Of a stretch of DNA of 64,000 nucleotides, positions 40,840 to 50,983 are shown one piece after another. Both the position numbers and the translations under genes were made by a program. This DNA is from Nocardia sp. NBC_01329 (lineage in GTDB: Bacteria > Actinomycetota > Actinomycetes > Mycobacteriales > Mycobacteriaceae). Below the pieces are notes generated by a model. The model saw only the letters and a program-made list of their open reading frames with translations, did not search any database and was not told the origin of the DNA. Numbering within the stretch: position 1 is the first letter of the stretch; every line of letters starts with the position of its first letter. Location of the stretch: contig NZ_CP108381.1 of NCBI RefSeq assembly GCF_035956715.1, forward strand, positions 4,806,001 to 4,870,000. The letters are read 5' to 3'.

Positions 40840-42270
40840 TCATGGACTGACATCCAGCGAGTTCGCGAGGTCTTCACAGATAGGTGTGATCGAGTCCTGC
40901 CCCCCTGTCTGATACTGGCATCCGATACTGATCTGGATGCTGTGCTCGACGATAACATGCCAGTCAACGGTGGATCCGTCCTCTGGATGCTCGGAATATG
41001 CCAGGCCGGGACGGCCGGCGAACACCACGTCGCGACGGATCGGCGACACGGATCCCGCTGGGCGCCGGGCGATCTGAGCTTCCAGGGCGGCGGCGATCTG
41101 TTCGTAGCCCACATCGGATGCCACCGGCTGTTGAGTCACCGTGATACGTGCGCGCTGCCCGGTATCCGGCACCAACTCGAGGCGTCTATCCGCGGCGGCG
41201 GCCGGGTCCTTCACTCGCCAGCCACCCGGGATCGTCAGGCGCAGGGCGCCCAGGGTCACCGGGCCCGGATCATGCTCGGCCGCAGCCGTCGGGGTCGTGC
41301 GGGCGGTACTCGGTGTGTCGGCCACGGCGTCGGGATCTCCGCCCGACAACCACGCGATGCCGACCCCGGCGGCGACCACCACCGCCACCACGAGCACGGC
41401 GGCGGCGGCGAGATAGAGCGGAGTCCGGGATCGGGGCGGTCCGGTGGCGGCCGCGCGCTCCCGAAGCGGCTGCAACCATTCGGTTTCGGCATCGGCCGGA
41501 GGCAGGGTGGGGCGAGGGTCGCCGGGCTCGATCCGGCGCCCCCGCACCAGATCCGCGCCGGCCACCACCAGGAGCTCGGCACCGCCACAGCGCTCGGCGA
41601 TCACCGCGCCGATCCGGTCGAGGAACCCGGCGTCGATGCGGCCCACCACCACCACCGAGCTCACCCGGCAGCCGTGCAGTAACCGTTCGAGCAGGGCGTC
41701 GAACCGCGCGACACCGTCTTCTTCCGCCGCGATCTCGGCGGCGGCCAGTACCGGCTCGTGTTCGCAGTATTCGAGCCGGGGACCGTGTTCTGTGGGGACC
41801 ACCGTGGCGGCAGTGGTCGACAGCGAACCGAATTCCAGTACCACGGTGCGCACATCACGGATCCGCTGCCCGGCGGTGACCGCCCGGACCGCGATCGCCT
41901 CCAAAGTCACGTGGCCGCTGTGCGGGCGGGCCGCGGACTCCAGCACGGCCAGCCGATGCGGATCCCATTCGGTCGGGTGGACGATCGTCAGTCGCTCACA
42001 CGACGTGGTTATCCGCAGCTGGGTCAGCGTCTGGCCGAACACCGCGGACAATGCCTCCTCCGGCGTGGGCATACCCGGGTCGTAGGCGATGCGGTCGGCG
42101 GTGACCAGCTGGACCGGCGACACCGCGATCGACGGCGGTGCCAAGGGCTCCCCGACCACCAGACTGCGGCTGTCCCCGCTGGGTACGACCGATGGTGTGA
42201 GATCGGTGTGGGTGTTCGCGCTCCACGCCCACAGCCGTGTCTCGGTCAGTGCGATCTCGACGACCGGCAT
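40840..42270 (-). CDS. Type VII secretion-associated protein, Rv3446c family
   Basis: A 476-residue protein of the Rv3446c type found in ESX-4 loci. The N-terminal ~270 residues look like an ASKHA/actin-like domain (V-E-I-A-L-T-E-T-R, V-V-L-E-F-G-S-L-S-T-T). One membrane helix lies at about 288-312, and the C-terminal extracytoplasmic domain is characteristic of the family. The role in secretion is unknown. The ATG at 42270 overlaps the EccC stop by one base (TAATG). The frame is open to 42288. Confidence 0.85.
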   Translation of the reverse strand: MPVVEIALTETRLWAWSANTHTDLTPSVVPSGDSRSLVVGEPLAPPSIAVSPVQLVTADRIAYDPGMPTPEEALSAVFGQTLTQLRITTSCERLTIVHPTEWDPHRLAVLESAARPHSGHVTLEAIAVRAVTAGQRIRDVRTVVLEFGSLSTTAATVVPTEHGPRLEYCEHEPVLAAAEIAAEEDGVARFDALLERLLHGCRVSSVVVVGRIDAGFLDRIGAVIAERCGGAELLVVAGADLVRGRRIEPGDPRPTLPPADAETEWLQPLRERAAATGPPRSRTPLYLAAAAVLVVAVVVAAGVGIAWLSGGDPDAVADTPSTARTTPTAAAEHDPGPVTLGALRLTIPGGWRVKDPAAAADRRLELVPDTGQRARITVTQQPVASDVGYEQIAAALEAQIARRPAGSVSPIRRDVVFAGRPGLAYSEHPEDGSTVDWHVIVEHSIQISIGCQYQTGGQDSITPICEDLANSLDVSP

Positions 42271-45200
42271 TACTGGGTCGGCATCCACGAGGTCTGGACG
42301 AGGTCGTTACCCGAACGCCCGACCAGGGTGCCCCGGCCCGGCGGCATGGCGCTGGGTCGGACGTTTCCGAGCAGACCGCCTTCCTCTCGGTTGCCGCTCA
42401 TGATCAGACCCGGCGTGGCCAGGTCGCGCAGCCGTGAGATCACCGGCTCGTACAGGGCGCGGCCGGCACCACCCGAACGCCGCGAAATGATCAGATGCAG
42501 GCCGATGTCCTTGGCGTGGGCCAGATAGTCGACAATCTGCGCCAGCGGGTTACCACTGGATCCGCTGGAGACCAGGTCGTAGTCGTCGACGATCACGAAC
42601 AGGTCCGGGCCCGTCCACCAGGAACGGTCTCGCAGTTCCTGCGGGGTGACGTTCGGGCCGGGCATCCGGGTCCGCAGCAGCGCCGCGAGATCACGCATAT
42701 TCGTGGTCAGACCTTCGGAGCCGGTCGCATAGGCGGCCAAACGATCCTGATCGAAGTAACCGAGCATGGTGCGCCGGAAGTCGACCAGGATGAGCGCGGC
42801 TTGGTCCCGAGCGTTGGATTCGACGATTCCACTGACGATATTGCGCAGCAGAGTGGACTTACCGCATTCGGTGTCACCGAAGATCAGGAAGTGCGGATTG
42901 TCGTCGAAATTGAGGAACACCGGCGACAGCTCGGATTCGTTGATACCGATCGGAATCGCGATATTGCGCCGGTCCGCCGGTCCCTGCCATGGGCCGATCG
43001 CGCGGACGAATTGATCGCGGTCGAGCTGTTCGGGCAGCATACGAACCTGTGGGGCCGGTCGACCGGGGGTAGCCTGCTGCAGCCGCGCGACCGCGTCGGC
43101 GACACCGCGACTGATGTCCTCGGGATCGGAGGATCCGTCGACCCGAGGCAGCGCGGTGAGCATGTGCAGGCTCTCCGGGGTCATACCGCGACCCGGACGA
43201 CCCTGTGGTACCAGCGCAGCGACCTTACGGCCGAACTCGGAATCGGCGGGATCGCCGAGCCGCAATTCGAGGCGTGTACCGATCTGGTCTTTGAGCTGTG
43301 GCCGGGCTTCCATCCAGCGCGAGAGCGCGATCACGACATGCACGCCGTAGGACAGGCCCTGTACCGCGAGGTTCATGATGGCCTGTTCCAGCGGTTCGAA
43401 ATCCTGGCGGATCGAACCGAATCCATCGATAACCAGGAAGACGTCACCGAAAGGATCCTCGTGGGCGCCGGTGGCCGCCTGACTGCTCGCCGGTTCCCCG
43501 GCACGCAGCCGTCGGAACTCCGACATCGATTCGATGCCGAGCTGGCGGAAGCGCAGTTCACGGGTCCGCACGATGGTGGTCATCTCGGCGATGGTGCGCC
43601 GCACCTTGTCGTGATCCAACCGGCCCGCCACCGATCCGACATGTGGCAGGCCCTCCAGGCTGGCCAGGGTGCCACCGCCGAAGTCCAGGCAGTAGAACTG
43701 CACCTGTTCGGCGGTGTGGGTCAGCGACATCGCCATGATCAGCGTGCGCAACATGGTCGATTTGCCCGACTGCGGTCCGCCGACCACGGCCACATTGCCG
43801 CGGGCACCGGACAGATCGACGACCAGTGGGTCACGCCGCTGGTCGTAGGGCCGGTCGACGAGACCGATCGGGGCGCGCAGAACGGCCTGCGCGCTGTACT
43901 CGCCGGTGAGAATCGAGCGCGGGACCAGTTCGTCCAGTGGCGGGGCGGAGTCCAGTGGTGGCAGCCAGATCTCGTGCGCCGGACGGCCGTGGCCGCGGAT
44001 CCGGGCCACCAGCATGCCGATATTGGAGATCTGTTCGCCGTCCTCGACGAGCGGCTCCGGATCGTCGAGAGGTTCGGGGGCGAGCGGAACCCGGTCCACG
44101 GCCCTGAATTCGACATGTTTGGCGAGGAAAGGGCGTGCGGTGATATCGATTTCGCCGGCGCGGGTCGCGACCGCGATATCGCGCTGCGGTCCACCACCCA
44201 CATACGCACCGGAGACGTAGGAAGCCTGGAAGCGCTGGATCTCGCCCGAATCCGATTTCAGATAACCGCCACCGGGGTTGTTGGGCAGGTTGTAGGCATC
44301 CGGAACGCCGAGAACCTGACGGGACTCGTTGGCGGAGAAGGTCTTCAGGCCGATCCGATAGGACAGATGCGATTCCAGACCCTTGAGTTTGCCCTCTTCC
44401 AGGCGCTGCGAGGCAAGCAGTAGATGGACGTGCAGCGAGCGACCCAGACGTCCGATCATCACGAACAGTTCCGCGAAATCTGGATGCTGGGTGAGAAGTT
44501 CGGAGAACTCGTCGAGTACCACGAACAGTGCGGGCAGCGGATCGAGGTCGGCGCCGGCGGCCCGCGCCTTCTCGTATTCGGAGACGTTCGCGAAATTGCC
44601 GGCCTGGCGCAGTACTTCCTGGCGGCGATTCATCTCACCAGCCAGCGCATCGCGCATACGGTCGACGAGATCGGCCTCTTCCTCGAGGTTGGTGATAACG
44701 GCCGCGACATGCGGTACGCCGTCGAGACCGAGGAAGGTGGCACCACCTTTGAAGTCCACCAATACCAGGTTCAACTGATCCGGTGAATGCGTGGCCAGCA
44801 AGCTCAGTACCAGCGTGCGCAGGAATTCGGATTTGCCGGAACCGGTGGCGCCGATGCACAGACCGTGCGGGCCCATCCCGGATTCGGCGGCTTCCTTGAT
44901 ATCGAGGACCACGGGCAGACCGTCGGCCCCGACACCGAACGGAACCCGCAACCGCTCCCGGCCGTAGCGGGGCCGCCACGCGCTCTCGGGGTTGAAGGAA
45001 CCGATATCGCCCAGACTCATCAGCTGAGCCCAGGTGTTGATGGTCTCCCCCTCGGCGACCTCGACATCGCTGCTGCGCTGGGTCGCCGCCCGATACGGGG
45101 CCAGGCGGCGCGCCACCTGCTGGGCCTGTTCCCGGCTGAGCCGGTCGATGACCGCGAAACGCTCCTGATTCCCGCTGGCGCCGCGGCCCAGGCATTCCCC

Positions 45201-46301
45201 GTTGCGGATGGTCAGACCGATACCGCGCGATACCGCCAGCCGCGGCGCGTATCCGCAGAGGTCGATCACGGTGACGCCTTCGTATCCGGATTCGCGCAGC
45301 TGATCCTCTTCGGCCTCGAGCAGGCCGCCGTCCACCACGATCACCACATGCACCATGGCGGAATTGGTGGGCTGGTTACGGGAATAGCGGACCCGGTTAC
45401 CGAGAATCGGGGCGAGCCCGGCCATCGCCTCGCGGATCGAGCCGAAGAACATGCGTTCGGTGCCGACACCGTCCTGGGAGTCGGGGTGCTGGGTGTGTGG
45501 AAGCCATTTGGTCCATTCCCATTCCGCGCTGGTGTCGGGGCCGCAGACGATCGCGGTGAGCACCTGGTCCGGGCCGTGGAACATCACCAGCTGGACGAGC
45601 ATCGCGCGCACCATGTCCCGAGCCTGGGCCCGGTCGCCGTCGAGGGCGATGGTGGCGAAACCCTTCACCGCGACCGCGGTGGGCAGATCCGGCACGGTGG
45701 AATGCGCACGGACGAAGCGGCGCAGGGAGACCGCGGCGATCGGTTCGAGTTCCTCCACCGGGCCGGTTTCCGGCGCGACCAGGCGGGTGGCCAGGCGCTG
45801 GCCGCCGATCCCGATCCGGACATGGCAGAAATCCTTGTCGCTGGGCCGGCGCTCCCACATCCGGGAGGTGCCCGCGAGCATCCAGATCAGCCCCGGCTCC
45901 GGATGACTCCACTCCACCGCGGCCCGCTGTTCGGCCGCCGTCACCCCGACATCCTTGCGAACTTGATCGAGATAGCGCAGATAGTCCTTGCGGTCCTCGT
46001 TGGCCTCCGCGGCCTTGGCACCTTTCCCGTTGCCCTGACCGGCGAACATGCCGACCATCGAGACCATCATCATCATGGGGAACATCAGCGACATCGGGTT
46101 CGACGCGATACCGCCGCCCTGGGTGAACATCAGCGCCATCATCCCGACCATGCCGATGATCATCACGACCGGCATGAGCTTGCCCAGCAGATTTCCCGGG
46201 GTCACCCGGGGGATCTCGGGGGGCGGCTGCAAGGTGACCTCACCGCCGGGTGTTCGAGGGACCTCCCGGCGCGCACGCCGCTGAAAACGGACAGTGGTCA
46301 T
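42270..46301 (-). CDS. eccC: Type VII secretion ATPase EccC
   Basis: A 1343-residue fused EccCa/EccCb. Two membrane helices (about residues 43-62 and 69-88) and a DUF domain are followed by three FtsK/SpoIIIE ATPase domains. Their Walker A sites are G-A-T-G-S-G-K-S (~482), G-G-P-Q-S-G-K-S-T (~839) and G-D-T-E-C-G-K-S-T (~1140). EccC recognises the Y-x-x-x-D/E tail of Esx dimers and powers export. ATG at 46301 is the start. It begins a minus-strand operon with the Rv3446c-type gene and the esx pair, divergent from eccD. Confidence 0.95.
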   Translation of the reverse strand: MTTVRFQRRARREVPRTPGGEVTLQPPPEIPRVTPGNLLGKLMPVVMIIGMVGMMALMFTQGGGIASNPMSLMFPMMMMVSMVGMFAGQGNGKGAKAAEANEDRKDYLRYLDQVRKDVGVTAAEQRAAVEWSHPEPGLIWMLAGTSRMWERRPSDKDFCHVRIGIGGQRLATRLVAPETGPVEELEPIAAVSLRRFVRAHSTVPDLPTAVAVKGFATIALDGDRAQARDMVRAMLVQLVMFHGPDQVLTAIVCGPDTSAEWEWTKWLPHTQHPDSQDGVGTERMFFGSIREAMAGLAPILGNRVRYSRNQPTNSAMVHVVIVVDGGLLEAEEDQLRESGYEGVTVIDLCGYAPRLAVSRGIGLTIRNGECLGRGASGNQERFAVIDRLSREQAQQVARRLAPYRAATQRSSDVEVAEGETINTWAQLMSLGDIGSFNPESAWRPRYGRERLRVPFGVGADGLPVVLDIKEAAESGMGPHGLCIGATGSGKSEFLRTLVLSLLATHSPDQLNLVLVDFKGGATFLGLDGVPHVAAVITNLEEEADLVDRMRDALAGEMNRRQEVLRQAGNFANVSEYEKARAAGADLDPLPALFVVLDEFSELLTQHPDFAELFVMIGRLGRSLHVHLLLASQRLEEGKLKGLESHLSYRIGLKTFSANESRQVLGVPDAYNLPNNPGGGYLKSDSGEIQRFQASYVSGAYVGGGPQRDIAVATRAGEIDITARPFLAKHVEFRAVDRVPLAPEPLDDPEPLVEDGEQISNIGMLVARIRGHGRPAHEIWLPPLDSAPPLDELVPRSILTGEYSAQAVLRAPIGLVDRPYDQRRDPLVVDLSGARGNVAVVGGPQSGKSTMLRTLIMAMSLTHTAEQVQFYCLDFGGGTLASLEGLPHVGSVAGRLDHDKVRRTIAEMTTIVRTRELRFRQLGIESMSEFRRLRAGEPASSQAATGAHEDPFGDVFLVIDGFGSIRQDFEPLEQAIMNLAVQGLSYGVHVVIALSRWMEARPQLKDQIGTRLELRLGDPADSEFGRKVAALVPQGRPGRGMTPESLHMLTALPRVDGSSDPEDISRGVADAVARLQQATPGRPAPQVRMLPEQLDRDQFVRAIGPWQGPADRRNIAIPIGINESELSPVFLNFDDNPHFLIFGDTECGKSTLLRNIVSGIVESNARDQAALILVDFRRTMLGYFDQDRLAAYATGSEGLTTNMRDLAALLRTRMPGPNVTPQELRDRSWWTGPDLFVIVDDYDLVSSGSSGNPLAQIVDYLAHAKDIGLHLIISRRSGGAGRALYEPVISRLRDLATPGLIMSGNREEGGLLGNVRPSAMPPGRGTLVGRSGNDLVQTSWMPTQ

Positions 46302-46358
46302 CGAACGAGATCCCCCTTGTGGCCATGCGATGTTCGGGCTCAGTGTAGAGGCAGCCGC

Positions 46359-46376
46359 GAACATGTCGTACAGTTC
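46359..46376 (+). promoter_or_regulatory. Motif shared with the eccE promoter region
   Basis: GAACA, four bases, then GTACAGTTC, between the divergent eccC and eccD genes. The same words recur at 50905-50920 before eccE, with two bases between. TACAGT can serve as a -10. The GAAC...GTTC dyad could bind a regulator, and GAAC is also the core of ECF-sigma -35 elements. Confidence 0.45.
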
Positions 46377-46473
46377 GACCTGCATTCTGCTGGCCGGGAC
46401 GAGGGCACGCAACCCGCGATCTCCTGGGAGAATGCGGGAAACGAGCAGGGTAGCGAATCAACTTGGGGGAAGC

Positions 46474-47940
46474 GTGACGCATGCGCGACTCGACCATCTG
46501 GAGGAAGATTCCTCGCGGGGTATAGTCCGCGCACCGGATCTCACCAGGGTCACCATTCTGGCCAAACACACTCAGGTCGATATGGCAATTCCGGTCGATG
46601 TACCGGTTGCCCTGGTGATCCCGAGTGTCGTCGATATGATCGCCGCGCACAGCAGAACCAACGATTTCGACAACCAGGGCGAACGATACGAACCCGCGGA
46701 CTGGGTTCTGGCCCGGATCGGCCAGCCGCCGCTGTCGAACTCGCTCAGTCTGGGCGAGCAGGGGGTACGTGACGGCGAACTGCTGATGCTGGAGAACTCG
46801 GCGCATACCGCGCCGACCCCGCTCTTCGACGACATCATGTACAACGTCGCCGTCGCCGATTCCGAGCATTTCCGCGGTTGGAACCCGGACACGGCACGGA
46901 TCACCGGATCGGTACTCGCGGTACTCACCATCCTGGCCGGCTGCACCGGGCTGCTGGCATCGCCGGATGCCCTGCCCGGCTGGATCACCGGCACGATCGC
47001 ACTGGGTGTGGCGGTGCTGCTGGTGGTCGGGGCGATGGTCCTCAGCCGGGTGTACGGAGACCCGAAAACATCGCTGGTACTCGGCGGCTGCGCGCTCCCG
47101 CTGGCGTTCACCGGCGGCATGCTGATCGTGCCGGACCATTACGACTGGCCCCATATGCTGCTCGGTTCCACCCTGCTCGGGGCCACAGCGATCTTGGCCT
47201 GGCGGGTCACCGGAGTGGGGCTCGGACTGTTCATCGGCGCCGGAACCGTCGCATTGTTCGCGGTCCCCTCCGCACTGGTCGGGCTGCTCACCGCGCAACC
47301 GATGAAGGCGGTCGGCGCGGTGGTGGCGGCCGTGGGGCTCGGCGCACTGTCACTGGCCCCGCGTATCTCCATGATGCTGGCGAAACTGCCACTGCCGCCG
47401 GTGCCCTCGCCCGGAACCCCGATCGACCCCACCGAGGACGATCCCGACGACCACCGGGCATTGCCGACCCTCGACGCGTTGCACGCGAAATCGGCTCGGG
47501 CACGGACCTATCTGAGCGGTCTGGTCTCGGCCACCACACTGGTCACCGTGGTCGGCGCACTGGTCGCGACCGATCCGGCCGGCGGCGGGTTCTTCTGGCC
47601 GGGCATCGCACTCGCGCTGGTGTGCGCGGCGGTCCTGATGTTCCGCAGCCGCACCTACGCCGGCGCCGAACAGGCGGTGATCCTGATCGCGGGTGGCGCG
47701 GCGATCCTGCTGGCCATGCTGGTGGGGATGGCGTTCGTGACCGATCTTCCGCTGGCCGCCTTCGGAGTCGCGCTGGTCATGCTGATCGCGGCGCTGATCC
47801 TCGGCATCATCGTCCCCAATCAGACGGCGACCCCGCCGATGCGGCGGGCCGCCGAACTGATCGAATACGGTTTCGTGGCCGCCGTACTGCCGCTCGTGTT
47901 CTGGGTGGCCGATCTCTACTCCCTCGTCCGCGGGCTGTGA
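46474..47940 (+). CDS. eccD: Type VII secretion membrane protein EccD
   Basis: A 488-residue inner-membrane channel subunit. An N-terminal ubiquitin-like domain (about residues 20-110, R-V-T-I-L-A-K-H-T-Q-V-D-M-A-I-P) is followed by eleven predicted membrane helices. EccD forms the dimeric scaffold of the ESX pore. The GTG at 46474 follows GGGGA; the frame is open to 46294 but the extra part lacks protein character. Its end overlaps mycP by 4 nt (GTGA). Confidence 0.93.
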   Translation: MTHARLDHLEEDSSRGIVRAPDLTRVTILAKHTQVDMAIPVDVPVALVIPSVVDMIAAHSRTNDFDNQGERYEPADWVLARIGQPPLSNSLSLGEQGVRDGELLMLENSAHTAPTPLFDDIMYNVAVADSEHFRGWNPDTARITGSVLAVLTILAGCTGLLASPDALPGWITGTIALGVAVLLVVGAMVLSRVYGDPKTSLVLGGCALPLAFTGGMLIVPDHYDWPHMLLGSTLLGATAILAWRVTGVGLGLFIGAGTVALFAVPSALVGLLTAQPMKAVGAVVAAVGLGALSLAPRISMMLAKLPLPPVPSPGTPIDPTEDDPDDHRALPTLDALHAKSARARTYLSGLVSATTLVTVVGALVATDPAGGGFFWPGIALALVCAAVLMFRSRTYAGAEQAVILIAGGAAILLAMLVGMAFVTDLPLAAFGVALVMLIAALILGIIVPNQTATPPMRRAAELIEYGFVAAVLPLVFWVADLYSLVRGL

Positions 47941-49343
47941 ACCGAGGAGTCCGCGCCGCGGCGGTGGCCGCGGTGCTCGGTATGAGCGCATCGCTGGGGC
48001 TCGGGTATCCGGTGGCCCACGCCGACCGGCCCGCACCCGTGGACCCCGGCCAGTTACCGGCCGGTGACCCGGCGAAACCCGCGCAGGCGACCGAACGCAA
48101 AGCGAATGCGCCGTGCAACAACACCGTTTCCGGTGGCGGCGGTCCCACCGTTCCACCCGCGCAGGCAGCTCTCGACCTGCCGAGAGCGTGGCAGTTCTCC
48201 GAAGGCGCCGGCCAGGTCGTCGCGGTGATAGATACTGGCGTCGCCCGCCATCCCCGGTTGGCCGACTTACGTCCCGGCGGGGATTTCGTGGCCAACAGCG
48301 GGGACGGCACCGAGGACTGCGACGCGCACGGAACGATCGTGGCCGGCATCATCGGCGCGAGCAAACTCCTCAACGAGGGCTTCTCCGGTGTAGCGCCGGC
48401 CGCGAGCATTCTCACCATCCGCCAGACGAGCGATAAGTACGTCAAAGCAGGCAGCAATGCCACCAAATCGCCGGAAGACCTCTCCAAAGAGGGGTACGGC
48501 AATGTCGCGACCATGGCGCAAGCCATCCGCCGAGCAGCGGATATGGGTGCGACCGTGATCAATATTTCCGAGGTCGCCTGTAGTGCCGGCCCGATCTCCG
48601 ACGGTTCGCTCGGCGCGGCACTGGACTACGCGGTCCACACCAAGAACGCCGTGGTCGTGACCTCCGCCGGCAACACCGACAATGACAACTGCAAGGGCAA
48701 TACCGGCATCCTGGACCCCCTCGATCCTGCCGCGGATCCCTGGAGTAACACGACGGTCAACGTCACCCCGGCCCGCTACGACGATCTGGTCCTCGCGGTC
48801 GGCTCCATCGATAATAACGGCGCGCCGTCCGAATTCACCGTCCCCGGGCCGTGGTTGAGTGTCGCCGCACCCGGCGAGAACATCGTATCGCTGGATTCGA
48901 ACGGGCCCGGCGTCATCCACGGCACACAGGGTTCCCAGGGGAACAAGTCCATCAACGGCACAAGTTTCGCCGCTCCCTATGTCTCGGGAGTCGTCGCTCT
49001 GGTCCGCTCGCGCTTCCCCGACCTGTCCGCGGTGGAAGTCATGAAACGGATCCAGGCCACCGCGCACGCACCGGCCGAAGGCTGGAATCCCTATGTGGGA
49101 TATGGCGCGATCGACCCGATCGCGGCCTTGACCAACGAGGTCCCGGCCGAGCTTCGCCCCAAGAAACCGAGCCCGGCCGTCAGCAGACAGCTCGCGGTGC
49201 CCGCGCCGCCCACACCGCCGGATCACACCGCTCGCAACGTGGCATTGGTCGGTAGCGGAATAATCGGCGGTGGCCTGATCATCGGCTACCTGGCATCGTT
49301 CCCGGCCCGGCGCCGGTTCGGGGTGGGCGAGGACGACGCCTGA
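47937..49343 (+). CDS. mycP: Mycosin, type VII secretion serine protease
   Basis: A 468-residue subtilisin-like protease. A signal peptide ends near residue 29. The catalytic triad is Asp ~99 (V-I-D-T-G), His ~131 (D-A-H-G-T) and Ser ~343 (N-G-T-S-F-A-A-P), with the oxyanion Asn in S-A-G-N. A C-terminal membrane helix lies at about 435-457. Mycosins stabilise the ESX complex and may process substrates in the periplasm. The GTG start overlaps eccD. The gene converges on eccB. Confidence 0.94.
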   Translation: MNRGVRAAAVAAVLGMSASLGLGYPVAHADRPAPVDPGQLPAGDPAKPAQATERKANAPCNNTVSGGGGPTVPPAQAALDLPRAWQFSEGAGQVVAVIDTGVARHPRLADLRPGGDFVANSGDGTEDCDAHGTIVAGIIGASKLLNEGFSGVAPAASILTIRQTSDKYVKAGSNATKSPEDLSKEGYGNVATMAQAIRRAADMGATVINISEVACSAGPISDGSLGAALDYAVHTKNAVVVTSAGNTDNDNCKGNTGILDPLDPAADPWSNTTVNVTPARYDDLVLAVGSIDNNGAPSEFTVPGPWLSVAAPGENIVSLDSNGPGVIHGTQGSQGNKSINGTSFAAPYVSGVVALVRSRFPDLSAVEVMKRIQATAHAPAEGWNPYVGYGAIDPIAALTNEVPAELRPKKPSPAVSRQLAVPAPPTPPDHTARNVALVGSGIIGGGLIIGYLASFPARRRFGVGEDDA

Positions 49344-49404
49344 CGGTGCTCTGTCCGGTGTTACGGCGACCCCGCGAACTCCGAGTTCGACCAGAGCCCG
49401 GCGT

Positions 49405-50874
49405 CTACTTCGTGGAGGCGACAGCCTGGTCCGCCGGCGACGGATCCGGAGCGACCCCGTCGTGGGCGACGAGCGCCTCTTCCCGGCCCAGAGTCGGCCC
49501 CGGAGCCAGTAGTCCGACGATCGGCCAGGGCGCGGGTTCGGCCTTCTCCGGCATGCCGAGCGCCTTCGCGGCGTCGGCGTTCTTGATGCCGTAGCGCACA
49601 CCGGTATCGGCGATATAGAAGATGCTGTCCTTACGCCTGCTGTCCGGTTCGATTCCGGTGCTCTGCACATAGGCTCCCGTACCGGGCGCCATATAGGCGG
49701 AGTCGACGTTCTGGCCCGACCCGTCGGCCTGGGCGAGCGGCACCAGTTTCGCTTTGTCGGGCATCGGCAGGCTCACTCCGGTGACAACCGCGAGTCCGGC
49801 CCGGGTACCGGTGTTTTCGCCCGCTTCCGGGATCGGTTTCCACGACAGGCAACCCACCGGATGGTCCTTGCCCTCGAGTACGGCCGGGGCGGTCTGCGGG
49901 TAGTCGCCGACCTGCAACGCCTCCGAGACCGGGGCGTCGGTGCGCTCGCGCTGGTCGATCCGGTCGTCGCCCGGAGTTTGCGGGTTGGAGTTGCGGATGA
50001 TCTCCCCGGTCAGTGCCGAGATGGGCTGCAACCCGTCGGCGAGGACCACGTGGTATTCGGTGCCCGAATTGCCGACCTGCACGACGTCACCGATGCGGTG
50101 ACCGCTGACCTCGAATCCGGGAGCACCACCGACATCGGCGATAGCGGGCCGGATAACGGGCAGCACCTCGGGGATCGCGTTGATCAGACCTTCGCTCACC
50201 GGGCGTGGGGTAGCGCCGGTGATCTTCAGGGCGTCGGTCACCGCGCGGTCGGTCATATCGATACGCGCGCGTTTGCGGTCGTAGATCAGATAAGTGTGGT
50301 TCTCGCCCTGCACCAGCAGCGCTTTACCCGGATCCATGACCGAAGCCTTCGCACCGAGCTCGAGTCCACCCGCGAGTACCGAGGTGGTGCGGTCCCCGCT
50401 TCCGTCGGTCTTCATCTCGTCGCAGATCGTCCACTGCCGGCCGTTACCCGCCGCGTCGTAGTGGATGGCGCTGGGGGCGCCCGGGATACCGATCAGCGGA
50501 CCGCGGGCCTTCTTACCGACCTCGGCCTCTTTCACGATCGCGGCATCCGGTGCCTCGTTGGCCGCCAGCCGGGCCGACGCCAGATTCAGTGCCGGGTGCA
50601 CCACATCGTTGAGTACCACATAGACCGAACCGGATTCCTTACCGATGAGGATCGTGTTCTGACCGATCTTGTCCTGTGGTCGGAGCAGGGCCAGCACACC
50701 ACAGCCGGCCAGGACCAGCACGGCCAGGACCAGACCCACGACGTAGGAGCGCACCTGGGAACGCATGGGATCGTGCAACATTCGCACATCCCGCCGCACC
50801 AGCGCATGCTCCATCCGGCGGACCAGAAAGTTGTAACCGCTGATCTGCCACCTGGTTGTGGGCTTTGAAGGCAT
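49405..50874 (-). CDS. eccB: Type VII secretion protein EccB
   Basis: A 489-residue bitopic protein. A short cytoplasmic N terminus (T-T-R-W-Q-I-S-G-Y-N-F-L-V-R-R-M-E-H-A-L) and one helix (about residues 45-65) precede a large periplasmic domain with the repeated R-fold and paired cysteines. EccB is part of the ESX core and has a periplasmic propeller-like arrangement. The ATG at 50874 is a typical family start. It is divergent from eccE and convergent with mycP. Confidence 0.94.
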   Translation of the reverse strand: MPSKPTTRWQISGYNFLVRRMEHALVRRDVRMLHDPMRSQVRSYVVGLVLAVLVLAGCGVLALLRPQDKIGQNTILIGKESGSVYVVLNDVVHPALNLASARLAANEAPDAAIVKEAEVGKKARGPLIGIPGAPSAIHYDAAGNGRQWTICDEMKTDGSGDRTTSVLAGGLELGAKASVMDPGKALLVQGENHTYLIYDRKRARIDMTDRAVTDALKITGATPRPVSEGLINAIPEVLPVIRPAIADVGGAPGFEVSGHRIGDVVQVGNSGTEYHVVLADGLQPISALTGEIIRNSNPQTPGDDRIDQRERTDAPVSEALQVGDYPQTAPAVLEGKDHPVGCLSWKPIPEAGENTGTRAGLAVVTGVSLPMPDKAKLVPLAQADGSGQNVDSAYMAPGTGAYVQSTGIEPDSRRKDSIFYIADTGVRYGIKNADAAKALGMPEKAEPAPWPIVGLLAPGPTLGREEALVAHDGVAPDPSPADQAVASTK

Positions 50875-50904
50875 CGTCTCCCCCGAACTGTGCTCGTACT
50901 CGCC

Positions 50905-50920
50905 GAACACAGTACAGTTC
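50905..50920 (+). promoter_or_regulatory. Shared ESX promoter motif before eccE
   Basis: GAACA, two bases, GTACAGTTC, in the 109-bp space between divergent eccB and eccE. It matches the motif upstream of eccD. It is also part of a larger dyad, since GAACTGT at 50885-50891 faces ACAGTTC at 50914-50920. Confidence 0.45.
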
Positions 50921-50983
50921 CCGGGGACGTAGTTCAGCTCGGCCGCCGATAACAGGCCGACACCGGGTACCTGGGGGACTCTG

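Noticed and set aside
49375..49389. CGAACTCCGAGTTCG as a LexA box
   Set aside because: The half-sites GAAC/GTTC are five bases apart rather than four, and the site lies between convergent genes where no promoter is needed.
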